Below, in pieces: positions 18,359-29,463 of a DNA stretch of 64,000 bases. The DNA is from Constrictibacter sp. MBR-5. GTDB lineage: Bacteria; Pseudomonadota; Alphaproteobacteria; JAJUGE01. Location: assembly GCF_040549485.1 (NCBI RefSeq), contig NZ_JBEPTK010000001.1, forward strand, positions 496,001 to 560,000, written 5' to 3'. Numbering within the stretch: position 1 is the stretch's first letter; each line of letters starts with the position of its first letter. The notes under the pieces were generated by a model that had not been told where the DNA came from, did no database searches, and saw only the letters and a program-made list of their open reading frames with translations. Both the position numbers and the translations under genes were made by a program.

Positions 18359-18676
18359 TCAGTGTTCGGCGTGGACCCCGTCCCAGTTCATCGCCGAGAT
18401 CACGTGCGGCCAGATCCTGTCCCAGAATGCCGCCGACCGCGCGTCCGCGGCGTCGCAGCCGCAACGCTCGCAAAATCGCTCGAAGTCGAGGCCGCGCAGG
18501 GTCGCCTTCAGCCCGGCACTGGGCCCGCTCGGCCAGCAGGCCGCGAAGACGCCCTCCGAGCCGATTGACATGAAGGTTCCGGTGTCCTCATCGATGACCA
18601 CGTTCGCCCAGTTCTGCGCATCGCGGATGAGGTACATCTCCGCATCGGCGAATGTTACCGAAGGCCTGTCTGGCAT
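18359..18676 (-). CDS. uncharacterised 105-residue protein
   Basis: 105 aa, acidic, with no signal peptide or membrane helix. It has a CERCGC motif (three cysteines close together) near residue 72 and several Trp residues toward the C-terminus (FWDRIWPHVISAMNWD). I do not recognise the family. The clustered Cys could bind a metal, but no complete site is visible. It lies 115 bases upstream of the catalase-like gene on the same strand and could be co-transcribed or independent. Codon use looks native, and a purine-rich stretch precedes the start. Confidence 0.5.
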   Translation of the reverse strand: MPDRPSVTFADAEMYLIRDAQNWANVVIDEDTGTFMSIGSEGVFAACWPSGPSAGLKATLRGLDFERFCERCGCDAADARSAAFWDRIWPHVISAMNWDGVHAEH

Positions 18677-18979
18677 AGTGTCCTTCTGATCCCCGTTCTA
18701 GGTCCCGGCCTCGCGCGACATCTTTTGTTGTGGCATCCGGCTACACCGCCACTATCCCCGAAAATCGGTAGCGAACAAGTTTACAGTCGCAAAAGCTGTA
18801 GGCGGCCTCGTGGACAATATGTCCGGCGAAAATGTCCGGCTCCGTCCAGGCGCTGGCGGGGCGTGTCCTTGCAGAAACCCGGAAGCGACGCACGAGGCGG
18901 CATTGAAGTGCCGCCGTCCGCCACTGGAGGCCGGCCGTTCTTCGTGCAACTATCCCTGCCCTTTTCTGCGGAGCAGGCG
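18677..18979. other. intergenic control region before pntAA
   Basis: About 300 bases lie between divergent genes. The left part (18720-18800) is noticeably AT-richer than its surroundings and is the likely promoter zone for both directions. The frame upstream of pntAA is open from 18725 but has no family similarity and no ribosome-binding site. I see no clear operator or riboswitch. Confidence 0.4.
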
Positions 18980-20134
18980 ATGAAGCTGGTCATTCCGAAG
19001 GAGCGCGACCTGCTGGAGCGGCGCATGGCCGGCAGTCCGGATGCCGTGAAGCGTCTGCGCGACCTGGGCTTCGAGGTGATCGTCGAGGCCGGTGCCGGCG
19101 CCGGTGCCGGCTTCCCGGACGCGGCGCTGCAGGAGGCGGGGGCGACGCTGACCGGCGACATCGCCGAGGCGCTGGGCGCGGCCGACGTGGTGCTGCGCGT
19201 GCGCGGGCCCGCGATGGAGGACGACGGCTGGGAGTTCCGGCGCATGCGACCCGGTGCCGTGCTGATCGGATTCCTGGCGCCGTGGCAGGCGCACGAGCGG
19301 ATCGCCGCCTATGCCGAGCACGGCCTCGCCGCCTTCACGATGGAGTTCATGCCGCGCATTACCCGCGCCCAAGGCATGGACGCGCTGTCGTCCCAGGCGA
19401 ACCTCGGCGGCTATGCGGCGGTGATCGAGGGTGCGCGCCTCTTCGGCCGCGCCTTCCCGATGATGGTGACGGCGGCGGGCACGATCGCTCCGGCGCGCGT
19501 GCTGATCCTGGGCGCCGGCGTCGCCGGGCTGCAGGCGATCGCCACGGCGCGTCGCCTCGGCGCCATCGTCTCGGCGATGGACGTGCGGCCGGCGGCGCGC
19601 GAACAGGTCGAGAGCCTGGGCGCCACCTTCGTCGAGGTCGACTCCGACGAGAAGCACCAGGCCGAGACCACCGCCGGCTACGCCCGCGAGATGAGCGCCA
19701 ACTACCGCCAGCGCCAGGCCGGCAAGCTGCACGAGCACCTGAAGCGCATCGACGTGGTGGTGACCACCGCGCTGATCCCCGGCCGGCCGGCGCCGGTGCT
19801 GGTGACGGCCGAGATGGTCGCCGACATGAAGCCCGGCTCCGTCATCATCGACATGGCGGCCGAACAGGGCGGCAACTGCGAACTGTCCGAGAACGGCAGG
19901 ACCGTGGTGAAACACGGCGTCACCATCGTCGGCGATGCCAACTTGGCCGGCCATGTCGCCGCCGACGCCAGCGCGCTCTACGCCCGCAACCTCGTGAACT
20001 TCCTCACCCTGATGGTCGACACCGAGCACAGGCTGCTCGAGCCGGACCGCGACGACGAGATCCTGAAGGCGACGCTCGTCTGCCGCGACGGACGCATCGT
20101 CAATCCCGTGCTGGCGCAGAAGGAGGCGTCCTGA
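18980..20134 (+). CDS. pntAA: NAD(P) transhydrogenase subunit alpha part 1 (PntAA)
   Basis: 384 aa. This is the NAD(H)-binding domain I of the proton-translocating transhydrogenase, which makes NADPH from NADH using the proton gradient. It begins [20 protein letters not shown], and contains the loop [20 protein letters not shown] and the Rossmann motif [18 protein letters not shown]. The ATG at 18980 was chosen because homologous sequence starts there; the open frame upstream is not conserved. The stop overlaps pntAB as TGATG. The three-gene split (pntAA-pntAB-pntB) is the usual alphaproteobacterial layout. Confidence 0.95.
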   Translation: MKLVIPKERDLLERRMAGSPDAVKRLRDLGFEVIVEAGAGAGAGFPDAALQEAGATLTGDIAEALGAADVVLRVRGPAMEDDGWEFRRMRPGAVLIGFLAPWQAHERIAAYAEHGLAAFTMEFMPRITRAQGMDALSSQANLGGYAAVIEGARLFGRAFPMMVTAAGTIAPARVLILGAGVAGLQAIATARRLGAIVSAMDVRPAAREQVESLGATFVEVDSDEKHQAETTAGYAREMSANYRQRQAGKLHEHLKRIDVVVTTALIPGRPAPVLVTAEMVADMKPGSVIIDMAAEQGGNCELSENGRTVVKHGVTIVGDANLAGHVAADASALYARNLVNFLTLMVDTEHRLLEPDRDDEILKATLVCRDGRIVNPVLAQKEAS

Positions 20135-20553
20135 TGGCTACCGACACAATCGCCCAGGATGCGGCGACCTTCGCCCGCAAGATGGGGCGGCTCGCCGTGG
20201 AGGCGGAGCAGTTGGCCGGGCAGGCCTTCGACATCGCCAACCGGACCAGCCAGACCGCCGTCCACAGCACGGGCGCCGACCCGCTGCTGTTCGGCCTGAC
20301 GGTCTTCGCGCTGGCCGCCTTCGTCGGCTACTACGTCGTCCTGAAGGTGACGCCGGCGCTGCATGCGCCGCTGATGTCGGTCACGAACGCGATCTCCGGC
20401 ATCGTCATCGTCGGCGCCATGGTCGCGGCCGCACCGGCACTGTTCGGCGCCTCGAAGATCATGGGCTTCATCGCCGTGGTCCTGGCGTCGATCAACATCT
20501 TCGGCGGCTACATCATCACGCAGCGGATGCTGCAGAAGTTCCGCAAGCGGTGA
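20134..20553 (+). CDS. pntAB: NAD(P) transhydrogenase subunit alpha part 2 (PntAB)
   Basis: 139 aa. A hydrophilic N-terminal ~45 residues precedes membrane helices ([63 protein letters not shown]). This is the membrane-anchor part of the alpha subunit that contributes to the proton channel. The N-terminal tail is longer than in many homologues (about 100 aa). The start codon shares one base with the pntAA stop, so the two are tightly coupled, and pntB follows after 7 bases. Confidence 0.94.
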   Translation: MATDTIAQDAATFARKMGRLAVEAEQLAGQAFDIANRTSQTAVHSTGADPLLFGLTVFALAAFVGYYVVLKVTPALHAPLMSVTNAISGIVIVGAMVAAAPALFGASKIMGFIAVVLASINIFGGYIITQRMLQKFRKR

Positions 20554-20560
20554 GGCAGAC

Positions 20561-21958
<1,398 letters not shown>

Positions 21959-22079
21959 TCCCGCCCCGCGTCCGGCCGAACAGTCGTTCCGGCAGCGACC
22001 GGACGAAGGACGAGAAGGTGACGGCGACGCGCGGGGCCGGCCCGCGCAACGGCCGCACACGCCAGCGAAGGAGGCTGTC

Positions 22080-23060
22080 ATGACCAAGGGTCTTCGCCTG
22101 TCACGCCGCACCGCCCTCGTCGCCACGGTCGGCGGCGCGATCGCGGCGCCGTTCATCCTGCGGGGCGGCCTCGCGCACGCCGCGGCACCGATGCTGGGCG
22201 CTGCCCGCCCCGACCACTATCGCTTCAAGCTGGGCGCGTTCGAGGTCACCACCCTGCTCGACGGCTATGTGCAGCTCGACGGCCCGCACCCGATCTTCGG
22301 CATGGACCAGAGCGCCGAGACGGTGCAGGCCTATGCGGCAGAACACCGCCTGCCGCCAACCAAGATGGAGATCAGCTTCACGCAGGTCCTGGTGAACACG
22401 GGCAAGGAGCTGGTGCTCTTCGACACAGGCAACCCGGATTCGCGCCGCCCGACCGCCGCCAATCTCGTCGCCGCCATGGCCTCCGCCGGCTACAAGCCGG
22501 AGCAGGTGGACGTCGTGGTGATCACCCACATGCACGGCGACCACATCGGCGGGCTGATGCGCGAGGGCAAGCCGGTCTTCCCGAACGCACGGATCGTCAC
22601 CGGCGAGACCGAATACGACTTCTGGTCGAAGCCGGACCGCCTCAGTGGCGCCACGGAGGGGACGGCGAAGCTGGTCCAGGCGAACGTCGTGCCGCTCGCC
22701 GAGAAGACGACCTTCCTGAAGGACGGCGGCGAGGTCGTGCCCGGCATCCGTGCGGTCGCCGCCTTCGGCCATACGCCGGGCATGATGGGCTATCACGTCG
22801 AGAGCGACGGCAAGCGCTTCATGATCTTCGCCGACGTCACCAATCATTACGTGGTGTCGCTGCAGAAGCCGGAGTGGCACGTCCGCTTCGACATGGACAA
22901 GGACGCCGCGGTCGCGACGCGCAAGCGCGTGCTCGACATGTTGGCCGCCGACCGCATCCCGGCGAGTGGCTACCACATGCCCTTCCCGGCCGTCGGCTTC
23001 GTCGAGAAGGCGGGCGACGGCTATCGCTGGCTGCCGGCGAGCTACCAGCTGCGGGTGTGA
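22080..23060 (+). CDS. Tat-exported metallo-beta-lactamase-fold hydrolase
   Basis: 326 aa from the ATG at 22080, which has an AAGGAGG site 5 bases upstream. The N-terminus LRLSRRTALVATVGGAIAAPF is a twin-arginine-type signal, so a folded metalloenzyme would be exported. The metal motif HMHGDHIGG gives H150, H152, D154 and H155. Further ligands are likely in FGHTPGM and FADVTNHYV. Related proteins include lactonases and diverse esterases, so the substrate is open. It follows pntB by ~120 bases without an obvious operon link. Confidence 0.9.
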   Translation: MTKGLRLSRRTALVATVGGAIAAPFILRGGLAHAAAPMLGAARPDHYRFKLGAFEVTTLLDGYVQLDGPHPIFGMDQSAETVQAYAAEHRLPPTKMEISFTQVLVNTGKELVLFDTGNPDSRRPTAANLVAAMASAGYKPEQVDVVVITHMHGDHIGGLMREGKPVFPNARIVTGETEYDFWSKPDRLSGATEGTAKLVQANVVPLAEKTTFLKDGGEVVPGIRAVAAFGHTPGMMGYHVESDGKRFMIFADVTNHYVVSLQKPEWHVRFDMDKDAAVATRKRVLDMLAADRIPASGYHMPFPAVGFVEKAGDGYRWLPASYQLRV

Positions 23061-23160
23061 CGTCGCCGGGCGGGCACGCTAGGTGAAGGTCGGCGGTTGA
23101 CGCCGCCGGCCGGCGCCCCACTTCCCGCTGCGACGTTTCCGCAGTCCGGCCCGGATCCTC

Positions 23161-24114
23161 ATGCTCCTTCTCGAACTCGTCGGCGGCTTCGTGCTCCTGC
23201 TGGCCGGCGGCGAGGCCCTCGTCCGCGGCTCCGTCTCGGTAGCGCGCCGGCTCGGTGTCGCGCCGCTGGTCATCGGCCTCACCCTCGTCGGCTTCGGCAC
23301 GTCGACGCCCGAACTGGTCACCAGCATCGAGGCGGCGCTGAAGGGTTCACCCGGCATCGCCGTCGGCAACATCGTCGGCAGCAACATCGCCAACGTCCTG
23401 CTGATCCTCGGTGCGGCGGCGCTCATCCGGCCGATCGCCTGCGACCCGCGCGCCTTCTACCGCGACGGTACCGTCCTGGCGGCGGCGACGCTGGTCTGCG
23501 TCCCCATCGCCCTGCTCGGCGGCCTCGGCCGCTTCGGCGGGCTGGTCCTCGTCGGCCTGCTCATCGCCTACATCGCCGGCACCTATTTCGCCGAGCGGAC
23601 GGGCGGGAGCGCCTCCGCCGACCTGCACACCCGCGAAGCCGATCCGGCCGAGCCGGCCCACTTCTCCCTGCCGGTCGGCCTCGTCGTCGCACTCGGCGGC
23701 CTCGGGCTGATCGTCTTCGGCGCACAGCTGCTGGTCGGGGGTGCCGTCACCGTGGCGCGCGACTTTGGCGTGTCGGAGACGATCGTCGGCCTCACCCTGG
23801 TCGCCGTCGGCACCTCGCTCCCGGAACTGATGACCTCGGTCGTCGCCTCGCTGCGCGGCCAGTCCGACGTGGCCCTCGGCAACGTCATCGGCAGCAACAT
23901 CTACAACATCCTGGGCATCCTCGGCGGCACCGCCGTCGTCACCCCCCTCACCTTCCCGCCCGAGATCGCCGCCCTCGACCTCTGGGTGATGGTCGCCGCC
24001 ACCGCCCTGGTCATCGCCTTCGCCATCACCGGCTGGCGCGTCGGCCGCCGCGAGGGCGCCGTGCTGCTGCTGGCGTATGGCGGCTATGTGGCGTGGCTGG
24101 CAACCGGCGCCTGA
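23161..24114 (+). CDS. calcium/sodium antiporter (CaCA family, YrbG/CaxA-like)
   Basis: 317 aa, about ten membrane helices in two inverted halves. Each half carries the alpha-repeat signature: [10 protein letters not shown] with [16 protein letters not shown] in the first, and [13 protein letters not shown] with [16 protein letters not shown] in the second. These acidic, polar helices form the ion-binding site. An inner-membrane exchanger of Ca2+ (or another cation) for Na+/H+ is expected. It stands alone on the plus strand, just before the phosphonate operon. Confidence 0.95.
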   Translation: MLLLELVGGFVLLLAGGEALVRGSVSVARRLGVAPLVIGLTLVGFGTSTPELVTSIEAALKGSPGIAVGNIVGSNIANVLLILGAAALIRPIACDPRAFYRDGTVLAAATLVCVPIALLGGLGRFGGLVLVGLLIAYIAGTYFAERTGGSASADLHTREADPAEPAHFSLPVGLVVALGGLGLIVFGAQLLVGGAVTVARDFGVSETIVGLTLVAVGTSLPELMTSVVASLRGQSDVALGNVIGSNIYNILGILGGTAVVTPLTFPPEIAALDLWVMVAATALVIAFAITGWRVGRREGAVLLLAYGGYVAWLATGA

Positions 24115-24158
24115 CGCAATCCTCGCCCAGGACTGCGGCAGACGGCACCGTCGCGCGG

Positions 24159-24187
24159 CCGTCATCTTACTTTCACGCAACCGTCGT
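24159..24187 (+). promoter_or_regulatory. Pho box (PhoB-binding site) upstream of phnC
   Basis: Three 7-base direct repeats recur every 11 bases: CCGTCAT (24159-24165), CTTTCAC (24170-24176) and CCGTCGT (24181-24187). This is the CTGTCAT-N4-CTGTCAT layout recognised by PhoB, and it ends 57 bases before the phnC ATG. Phosphate-starvation control of phnCDE follows as an inference. Confidence 0.75.
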
Positions 24188-24244
24188 GAAGCTGATACCG
24201 TCGCACTGGTAGGCAGCCGCATCTGCACAGGATGCGAGGCGCCT

Positions 24245-25168
24245 ATGACGACGGCCCACAGCACGGCCGCCCGGATCGCCGCGGGCCCCCTCTCGAACGA
24301 CGGTGCTCCCACCGCCATCGAGGTCCGCGGCCTGACCAAGAGTTTCACGCCGGCACGCCGCGCGCTCGACGGCGTCAGCCTGCGGATCGCGCCAGGCGAG
24401 ATGGTGGCCCTGATCGGCCCCTCCGGCTCCGGCAAGTCCACGCTTCTCCGCCATTTCTCCGGCCTCACCGGTGCCGACGCCGGCACGGAGGGCGGTTCGG
24501 TGCACGTGCTCGGCACGCCCATGCAGCAGGACGGCCGGATGGCGCGCGACGCGCGCCGCATGCGCGGCCGCATCGGCTTCATCTTCCAGCAGTTCAACCT
24601 GGTTGGGCGGCTGTCGGTTCTGACCAATGTGCTGACTGGCACACTGGGCCGCATGCCGTTGTGGCGCAGCCTGCCGCGCCGCTTCCCGGTCGAGGATCAG
24701 CGGCAGGCGCTGGCGGCGCTCGCCCGGGTCGGCATTCCCGAATGCGCATTCCAGCGCGCCTCCACCCTGTCCGGCGGCCAGCAGCAGCGTGCCGCGATCG
24801 CCCGCGCCCTGGTGCAGCGCGCCGAGATCATCCTGGCCGACGAGCCGATCGCCTCGCTCGATCCGGCATCGGCGCGTCGGGTCATGGACACGCTGGCCGA
24901 CATCAACCGCGCCGACGGCATCACGGTGGTCGTGTCGCTGCACCAGGTGTCCTACGCCCGCCGCTACTGCCCGCGCACGATCGCGCTGAAGGCCGGCCGC
25001 ATCGTCTTCGACGGCCCGTCCGACGCGCTGAGCCAGGAGATGCTGGCCGACATCTACGGCGCCGAACTGGCCGACATCACCGACGACGAGGTGCAGGAGG
25101 GCCAGCGGCGCCCGCCGCCGCCGCGCGGCCGCCGTCCGACCGGCGCCTTCGCCGGCGCGGCCGTCTGA
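24245..25168 (+). CDS. phnC: phosphonate ABC transporter ATP-binding protein PhnC
   Basis: 307 aa. Walker A is GPSGSGKST, followed by the Q-loop [19 protein letters not shown] (a PhnC hallmark), the ABC signature LSGGQQQR and Walker [13 protein letters not shown]. The C-terminus has an extra Arg/Pro-rich tail of ~25 residues ([13 protein letters not shown]) not usual in the family. It powers uptake of phosphonates or phosphate analogues. It is the first gene of phnC-phnD-phnE behind a Pho box. No C-P lyase (phnG-M) or other phosphonate catabolic gene is in the window. Confidence 0.94.
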   Translation: MTTAHSTAARIAAGPLSNDGAPTAIEVRGLTKSFTPARRALDGVSLRIAPGEMVALIGPSGSGKSTLLRHFSGLTGADAGTEGGSVHVLGTPMQQDGRMARDARRMRGRIGFIFQQFNLVGRLSVLTNVLTGTLGRMPLWRSLPRRFPVEDQRQALAALARVGIPECAFQRASTLSGGQQQRAAIARALVQRAEIILADEPIASLDPASARRVMDTLADINRADGITVVVSLHQVSYARRYCPRTIALKAGRIVFDGPSDALSQEMLADIYGAELADITDDEVQEGQRRPPPPRGRRPTGAFAGAAV

Positions 25169-25223
25169 ACCACCCGATCACGACTTCGATCCAACGCCCG
25201 CCTACCTACGAGGGGATATCCGC

Positions 25224-26213
25224 ATGATCCGCAAGCTGACCCTGGCCGCCGTCCTGGCCGGCACCACCGCACTGGCCGCACTGACGCCGGCGAACGCCGA
25301 GATGACCGTCAAGGAACTGAACTTCGGCATCATCTCGACCGAATCCAGCCAGAACCTGAAGTCGGTCTGGGACCCGTTCCTGAAGGACATGGAGAAGCAG
25401 ATCGGCGTGCCGGTTAAGGCGTTCTTCGCGCCCGACTATGCCGGCATCATCCAGGCGATGCGCTTCGGCAAGGTCGACATCGCGTGGTACGGCAACAAGT
25501 CCGCGATGGAAGCCGTCGACCGCGCCAACGGCGAGATCTTCGTCCAGACCGTCGCCGCCGACGGCTCGCCCGGCTACTGGTCGCTGCTGATCACGCACAA
25601 GGACCACAAGGAGCTCAACTCGGTCCAGGACGTGCTGAAGAACGCCAAGGACCTGACCTTCGGCAACGGCGATCCGAACTCGACCTCGGGCTTCCTGGTG
25701 CCGTCCTACTACGTCTTCGCCGTGAACAATGTCGATGCGAAGCAGGCGTTCAAGCGCATGGTCACGGCCAACCACGAGACCAACGCGATGGCCGTCGCCA
25801 ACAAGCAGGTCGACGTCGCGACCAACAACACCGAGAGCATGGACCGGCTGAAGATCAACCAGCCCGACAAGTTCGAGCAGATCAAGGTGGTCTGGAAGTC
25901 GCCGCTGATCCCGTCCGACCCGATCGTCTGGCGCAAGGACCTGCCCGACGCCGACAAGCAGGAGCTGAAGAGCTTCTTCCTCGACTACGGCACGAAGAGC
26001 GCCGAGGAGAAGAAGGTCCTGGCGGGCCTCGCCTGGGCGCCGTTCAAGGAGTCGAGCAACAACCAGCTCCTGCCGATCCGCCAGCTCGAGCTGTTCCGCA
26101 CCAAGACCAAGCTGCAGGCCGACGAGTCGATGGCCGCTGACGAGAAGAAGGCGAAGATGGCGGAGATCGACGCCCAGCTCGCCGCGCTCGAAAAGCAGAT
26201 GGCGACCAACTGA
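25224..26213 (+). CDS. phnD: phosphonate ABC transporter substrate-binding protein PhnD
   Basis: 329 aa. A Sec signal ([20 protein letters not shown], cleavage near NAE) makes it periplasmic. The PhnD core contains [16 protein letters not shown], then [18 protein letters not shown] and [16 protein letters not shown], the last being the ligand-phosphate pocket region. The C-terminal ~30 residues are Lys/Glu-rich and helical. It follows phnC by 55 bases, and a large hairpin separates it from phnE. It hands the ligand to the PhnE/PhnC membrane complex. Confidence 0.94.
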   Translation: MIRKLTLAAVLAGTTALAALTPANAEMTVKELNFGIISTESSQNLKSVWDPFLKDMEKQIGVPVKAFFAPDYAGIIQAMRFGKVDIAWYGNKSAMEAVDRANGEIFVQTVAADGSPGYWSLLITHKDHKELNSVQDVLKNAKDLTFGNGDPNSTSGFLVPSYYVFAVNNVDAKQAFKRMVTANHETNAMAVANKQVDVATNNTESMDRLKINQPDKFEQIKVVWKSPLIPSDPIVWRKDLPDADKQELKSFFLDYGTKSAEEKKVLAGLAWAPFKESSNNQLLPIRQLELFRTKTKLQADESMAADEKKAKMAEIDAQLAALEKQMATN

Positions 26214-26285
26214 TCGCCTGACCGCGCGCTCCGAGGTGGCCGCTCCGCGGCCGCCTCGGTACGCGGGCCCAGCGTACGGCGCAGT

Positions 26286-26342
26286 CGGAAAGCCTCGCCC
26301 TGAGGAAGGCCGAGGGCCTGTCTCAAAGGGCGAGGCTTTCCG
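26286..26342 (+). repeat. large stem-loop between phnD and phnE
   Basis: A perfect 16-bp inverted repeat (26286-26301 with 26327-26342) encloses a 25-base loop. The loop holds its own 5-bp stem AGGCC/GGCCT (26307-26319). No T run follows, so it is less likely a terminator than an mRNA-processing or 3'-stability element that would keep the binding-protein message more abundant than the permease message, as in malE-malF. Confidence 0.75.
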
Positions 26343-26385
26343 CACGGCCGGCAGCCAGCGCGCCCCTCTCAGCACGGATACCCCC

Positions 26386-27210
26386 ATGGCCCACGCCCAG
26401 ATCGCAACCGCGCCCCACCTGCCCGGCGCCATTCCGGCCCCGCCGCCGCGCGACGCGAAGCGCTCCGCGCTGACCCTGCTGGGGTGGGCCGCCTTCGCCG
26501 CCTTCCTCGCCTGGTCGTGGCAGGGCGCCGAGATGCGGCCGCTCGACCTCATCCGCGACTCCGGCAACATGGTCACGCTGGCCGGCGACTTCTTCCCGCC
26601 GAACTTCTCGCAGTGGCGCTTCTACGTGTCCGAGATGGTGACGACCATCCACCTCGCGGTGTGGGGCACCATCCTGGCGGTGATCGCGGCGATCCCGTTC
26701 GGCCTGATGTCGGCGGAGAACGTGGCGCCGGTCTGGCTGCGCCAGCCGGTACGGCGCCTGATGGACGCGCTACGCGCCATCAACGAGATCGTCTTCGCCA
26801 TGCTGTTCGTCGTCGCGGTCGGCCTGGGCCCGTTCGCCGGCGTGCTGGCGCTCTTCGTCCACACCACCGGCGTGCTGGCCAAGCTCTTCTCCGAGGCCGT
26901 CGAGGCGATCGATCCGCGGCCGGTGGAGGGCATCCGCGCGACCGGCGCCCATCCGCTGGAGGAGATCGCCTTCGGCATCATCCCGCAGGTCATGCCGCTC
27001 TGGATCTCCTACGCGCTCTACCGCTTCGAGTCGAACGTGCGCTCCGCGACGGTGGTCGGCATGGTCGGCGCCGGCGGCATCGGCGTCGTGCTGTGGGAAC
27101 AGATCCGCGGCTTCTACTTCGCCGAGACCTGCGCCGTGATCATCATCATCGTCGCCTCGGTGACGATCCTCGACGTGATCTCCAGCCGCCTGCGCAAGCT
27201 GTTCATCTGA
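26386..27210 (+). CDS. phnE: phosphonate ABC transporter permease PhnE
   Basis: 274 aa, five to six membrane helices. The permease EAA-like loop that contacts PhnC is [37 protein letters not shown]-type sequence (here [20 protein letters not shown]) and the C-terminal [20 protein letters not shown] are typical of PhnE. The ATG at 26386 was chosen because the frame upstream encodes the stem-loop. Only one phnE is present, whereas some operons carry two. It is convergent with the molybdenum oxidoreductase operon, 6 bases away. Confidence 0.93.
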   Translation: MAHAQIATAPHLPGAIPAPPPRDAKRSALTLLGWAAFAAFLAWSWQGAEMRPLDLIRDSGNMVTLAGDFFPPNFSQWRFYVSEMVTTIHLAVWGTILAVIAAIPFGLMSAENVAPVWLRQPVRRLMDALRAINEIVFAMLFVVAVGLGPFAGVLALFVHTTGVLAKLFSEAVEAIDPRPVEGIRATGAHPLEEIAFGIIPQVMPLWISYALYRFESNVRSATVVGMVGAGGIGVVLWEQIRGFYFAETCAVIIIIVASVTILDVISSRLRKLFI

Positions 27211-27216
27211 CCGGCG

Positions 27217-29463
27217 TCAGAGCAGCAGCTTCTCCGGCGTGATCGGCAGGTCGCGGATGCGGCGCCCGGTGGCGTGGAAGACGGCATTGGCGATGGCCGG
27301 GGCGACGCCGCAGATGGCGATCTCGGCCAGTCCCTTGGCGCCCAGCGGGTTGAAGTTGGTGTCCGAGCCCGGCACGAACGTCACGTCCAGCTCGCGCACG
27401 TCGGCGCAGACCGGCACCAGATACTCCGCCAGGTTCGCGTTCATCACCTTGCCGAAGCGCGGGTCCCACTCGCCCTGCTCCAGCAGCGCCATGCCGAGCC
27501 CCTGCACCATACCGCCGAGACACTGGCTGCGCGCCACCTTCGGATTGACGACGCGTCCCACGTCGTAGGCGCCGACCATGCGGGGCACGCGCACCGTGCC
27601 CAGGTCCGGGTCGACCTGCACCTCGACGAAGACGGCACCGAAGGCGGAGCTGGAGTAGTCATCGGTCTCCGAGCCCGGCGCGGAGGTCGCGGTCGCCTCC
27701 AAGTGCGTCAGGTTGTGCTGCTTCAGCAGGGCCTCGTAGGCGACGACGCGATAGGGCGGCTCGCGGCGCCCGATGCCGCCGTCATGCGCGACGACGTCGG
27801 CGATCGGCGCCCCGGCGAACGGCCCCTGCCGCGCGCAGGTCGCCAGCTCGCCGAGCTTGGCCTGCAACGCCCGGCAGGCCGCCGCCACCGCATTGCCGAC
27901 GCTGGCCATGGTGATCGACCCGCCGTGCACCGGTGCCGACGGCATCGCCGTATCGCCCAGTTCGAAGCGGATCCGCTCCGGCGGCAGGCCCAGCGTATCG
28001 GCGGCGACCTGGGTCATCGAGGTATAGGTGCCCGGCCCCATGTCGGACGCGGCGGACCGCACGACGACGCTGCCGTCGGGATGAAGCGTCGCCGATGCCG
28101 AGGCGGCCGAACGGTTGGCGTGATAGACGGCGGTCGCCATGCCCCAGCCGATCAGCAGGTCGCCGTCGCGCATCGAGCGCGGCGCCGGGCTGCGGCGGTG
28201 CCAGCCGAACCGCTCGGCCGCGGTGGCGTAGCAGGCCTTCAGCTCCTTGCTCGACCAGGGCAGCCCCTTCGCCTGGTCGCGGTCGGCGTGGTTGCGCAGC
28301 CGGAGTTCGACCGGGTCCATCGCCAGCGCCACGGCCAACTCGTCCATCGCGCATTCCAGGCCGAACACGCCGGTCACGGTGCCCGGCCCGCGCATTGGGC
28401 ACGGCGTGTTGGTGTTCAGCCGCCGCAGCCGGTAGCTGGTCCGCACGTCGTCGCAGGCATAGGTGCTGAGCGACGGCTTCACCGTCGTCTCGGCATATTC
28501 CTCGTAGACCGAGGTCTCGCCGCAGGCTTCATGCACCAGGGCGCGCAGGCGGCCGTCCGGGTCGGCACCCAGCATCAGGTGCTGGTCGGTGCGCGGCCGG
28601 AAGCCAACCGACTGGAACAGTTCGCGGCGGGTCAGTTCCAGCCGCACCGGCCGGTTCGCCGCACGCGCCGCGACCGCGGCGATGGTGACGTGCGGCCAGG
28701 TGCGCAGTCCGGATCCGAAGGCGCCGCCGACGAAGGGCGAGATGACCCGCACCGCGTCCTTCCCCATGCCGAAGACGTGCGCGATCTCGTTCGCCGCGTT
28801 GTTCACCCACTGAGTCTTGTCGTGCAGGGTCAGGCGGTCGCCGTCCCACTCCGCGATGGTGACGTGCGGCTCGATGGCGGCATGGAACTCGCGCGGCTGG
28901 CTGTAGCGCACGTCGACCGACACCGGCGCCTTGGCGAGCGCACCATCGGCGTCCCCCCGCCCGGCCTCCGCCGGCCGGCCGCCCTCCTCCGTCGCCTTGG
29001 CGGGTCGCTCGGGCTCCGCAGCATCGAAATCGGTCGCCTGCCCGTTCGCGGCATAGGTCACCGCGACCAGGCTGGCCGCATGCTCCGCCTGCTCCAGCGT
29101 CCGCGCGACGACCACCGCCACGGGCTGGCCGTTGAACAGGATATCGGGCCCCTGGAAGACGTGCAGCTGCTCGCCCGACTGCGGGTCCACCGGGGGCCGC
29201 GTCTTCATCTCCTTGTAGGGCAGGCGCGGCGCGTTCTCGTGCGTGACGACGCACAGCACGCCCGGCGCGGCCACGGCACGCGCCGTGTCGATCGCCTCGA
29301 TCCGGCCGGCGGCGACGGTACTGTGCACCAGCGCGGCGTGCGCCAAATCCGGAATGTCGAACTCCGCCGCATAGCGCGCGGTGCCGCGCACCTTGTCGGG
29401 GCCGTCGACCCGGCTCAGCGGCTGCCCGATCACGCTGTTGGCGTTCGGAATGGTCGCGTTCAT
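27217..29463 (-). CDS. paoC: molybdopterin-binding subunit of PaoABC-like aldehyde oxidoreductase
   Basis: 748 aa. This is the xanthine-oxidase-family large subunit that binds the molybdenum cofactor and the substrate. The N-terminal domain starts VIGQPLSRVDGPDKVRGTARYAAEF. Cofactor loops include VSPFVGGAFGSGL and MRGPGTVTGVFGLE, and the C-terminus has VNPKVARSQCLGGMVQGLGMALLEQ and AKGLAEIAICGVAPAIANAV, with the catalytic Glu region. The start overlaps the FAD subunit stop by 4 bases. The likely reaction is oxidation of aldehydes to acids. No XdhC-type maturation gene follows in the window. Confidence 0.92.
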   Translation of the reverse strand: MNATIPNANSVIGQPLSRVDGPDKVRGTARYAAEFDIPDLAHAALVHSTVAAGRIEAIDTARAVAAPGVLCVVTHENAPRLPYKEMKTRPPVDPQSGEQLHVFQGPDILFNGQPVAVVVARTLEQAEHAASLVAVTYAANGQATDFDAAEPERPAKATEEGGRPAEAGRGDADGALAKAPVSVDVRYSQPREFHAAIEPHVTIAEWDGDRLTLHDKTQWVNNAANEIAHVFGMGKDAVRVISPFVGGAFGSGLRTWPHVTIAAVAARAANRPVRLELTRRELFQSVGFRPRTDQHLMLGADPDGRLRALVHEACGETSVYEEYAETTVKPSLSTYACDDVRTSYRLRRLNTNTPCPMRGPGTVTGVFGLECAMDELAVALAMDPVELRLRNHADRDQAKGLPWSSKELKACYATAAERFGWHRRSPAPRSMRDGDLLIGWGMATAVYHANRSAASASATLHPDGSVVVRSAASDMGPGTYTSMTQVAADTLGLPPERIRFELGDTAMPSAPVHGGSITMASVGNAVAAACRALQAKLGELATCARQGPFAGAPIADVVAHDGGIGRREPPYRVVAYEALLKQHNLTHLEATATSAPGSETDDYSSSAFGAVFVEVQVDPDLGTVRVPRMVGAYDVGRVVNPKVARSQCLGGMVQGLGMALLEQGEWDPRFGKVMNANLAEYLVPVCADVRELDVTFVPGSDTNFNPLGAKGLAEIAICGVAPAIANAVFHATGRRIRDLPITPEKLLL

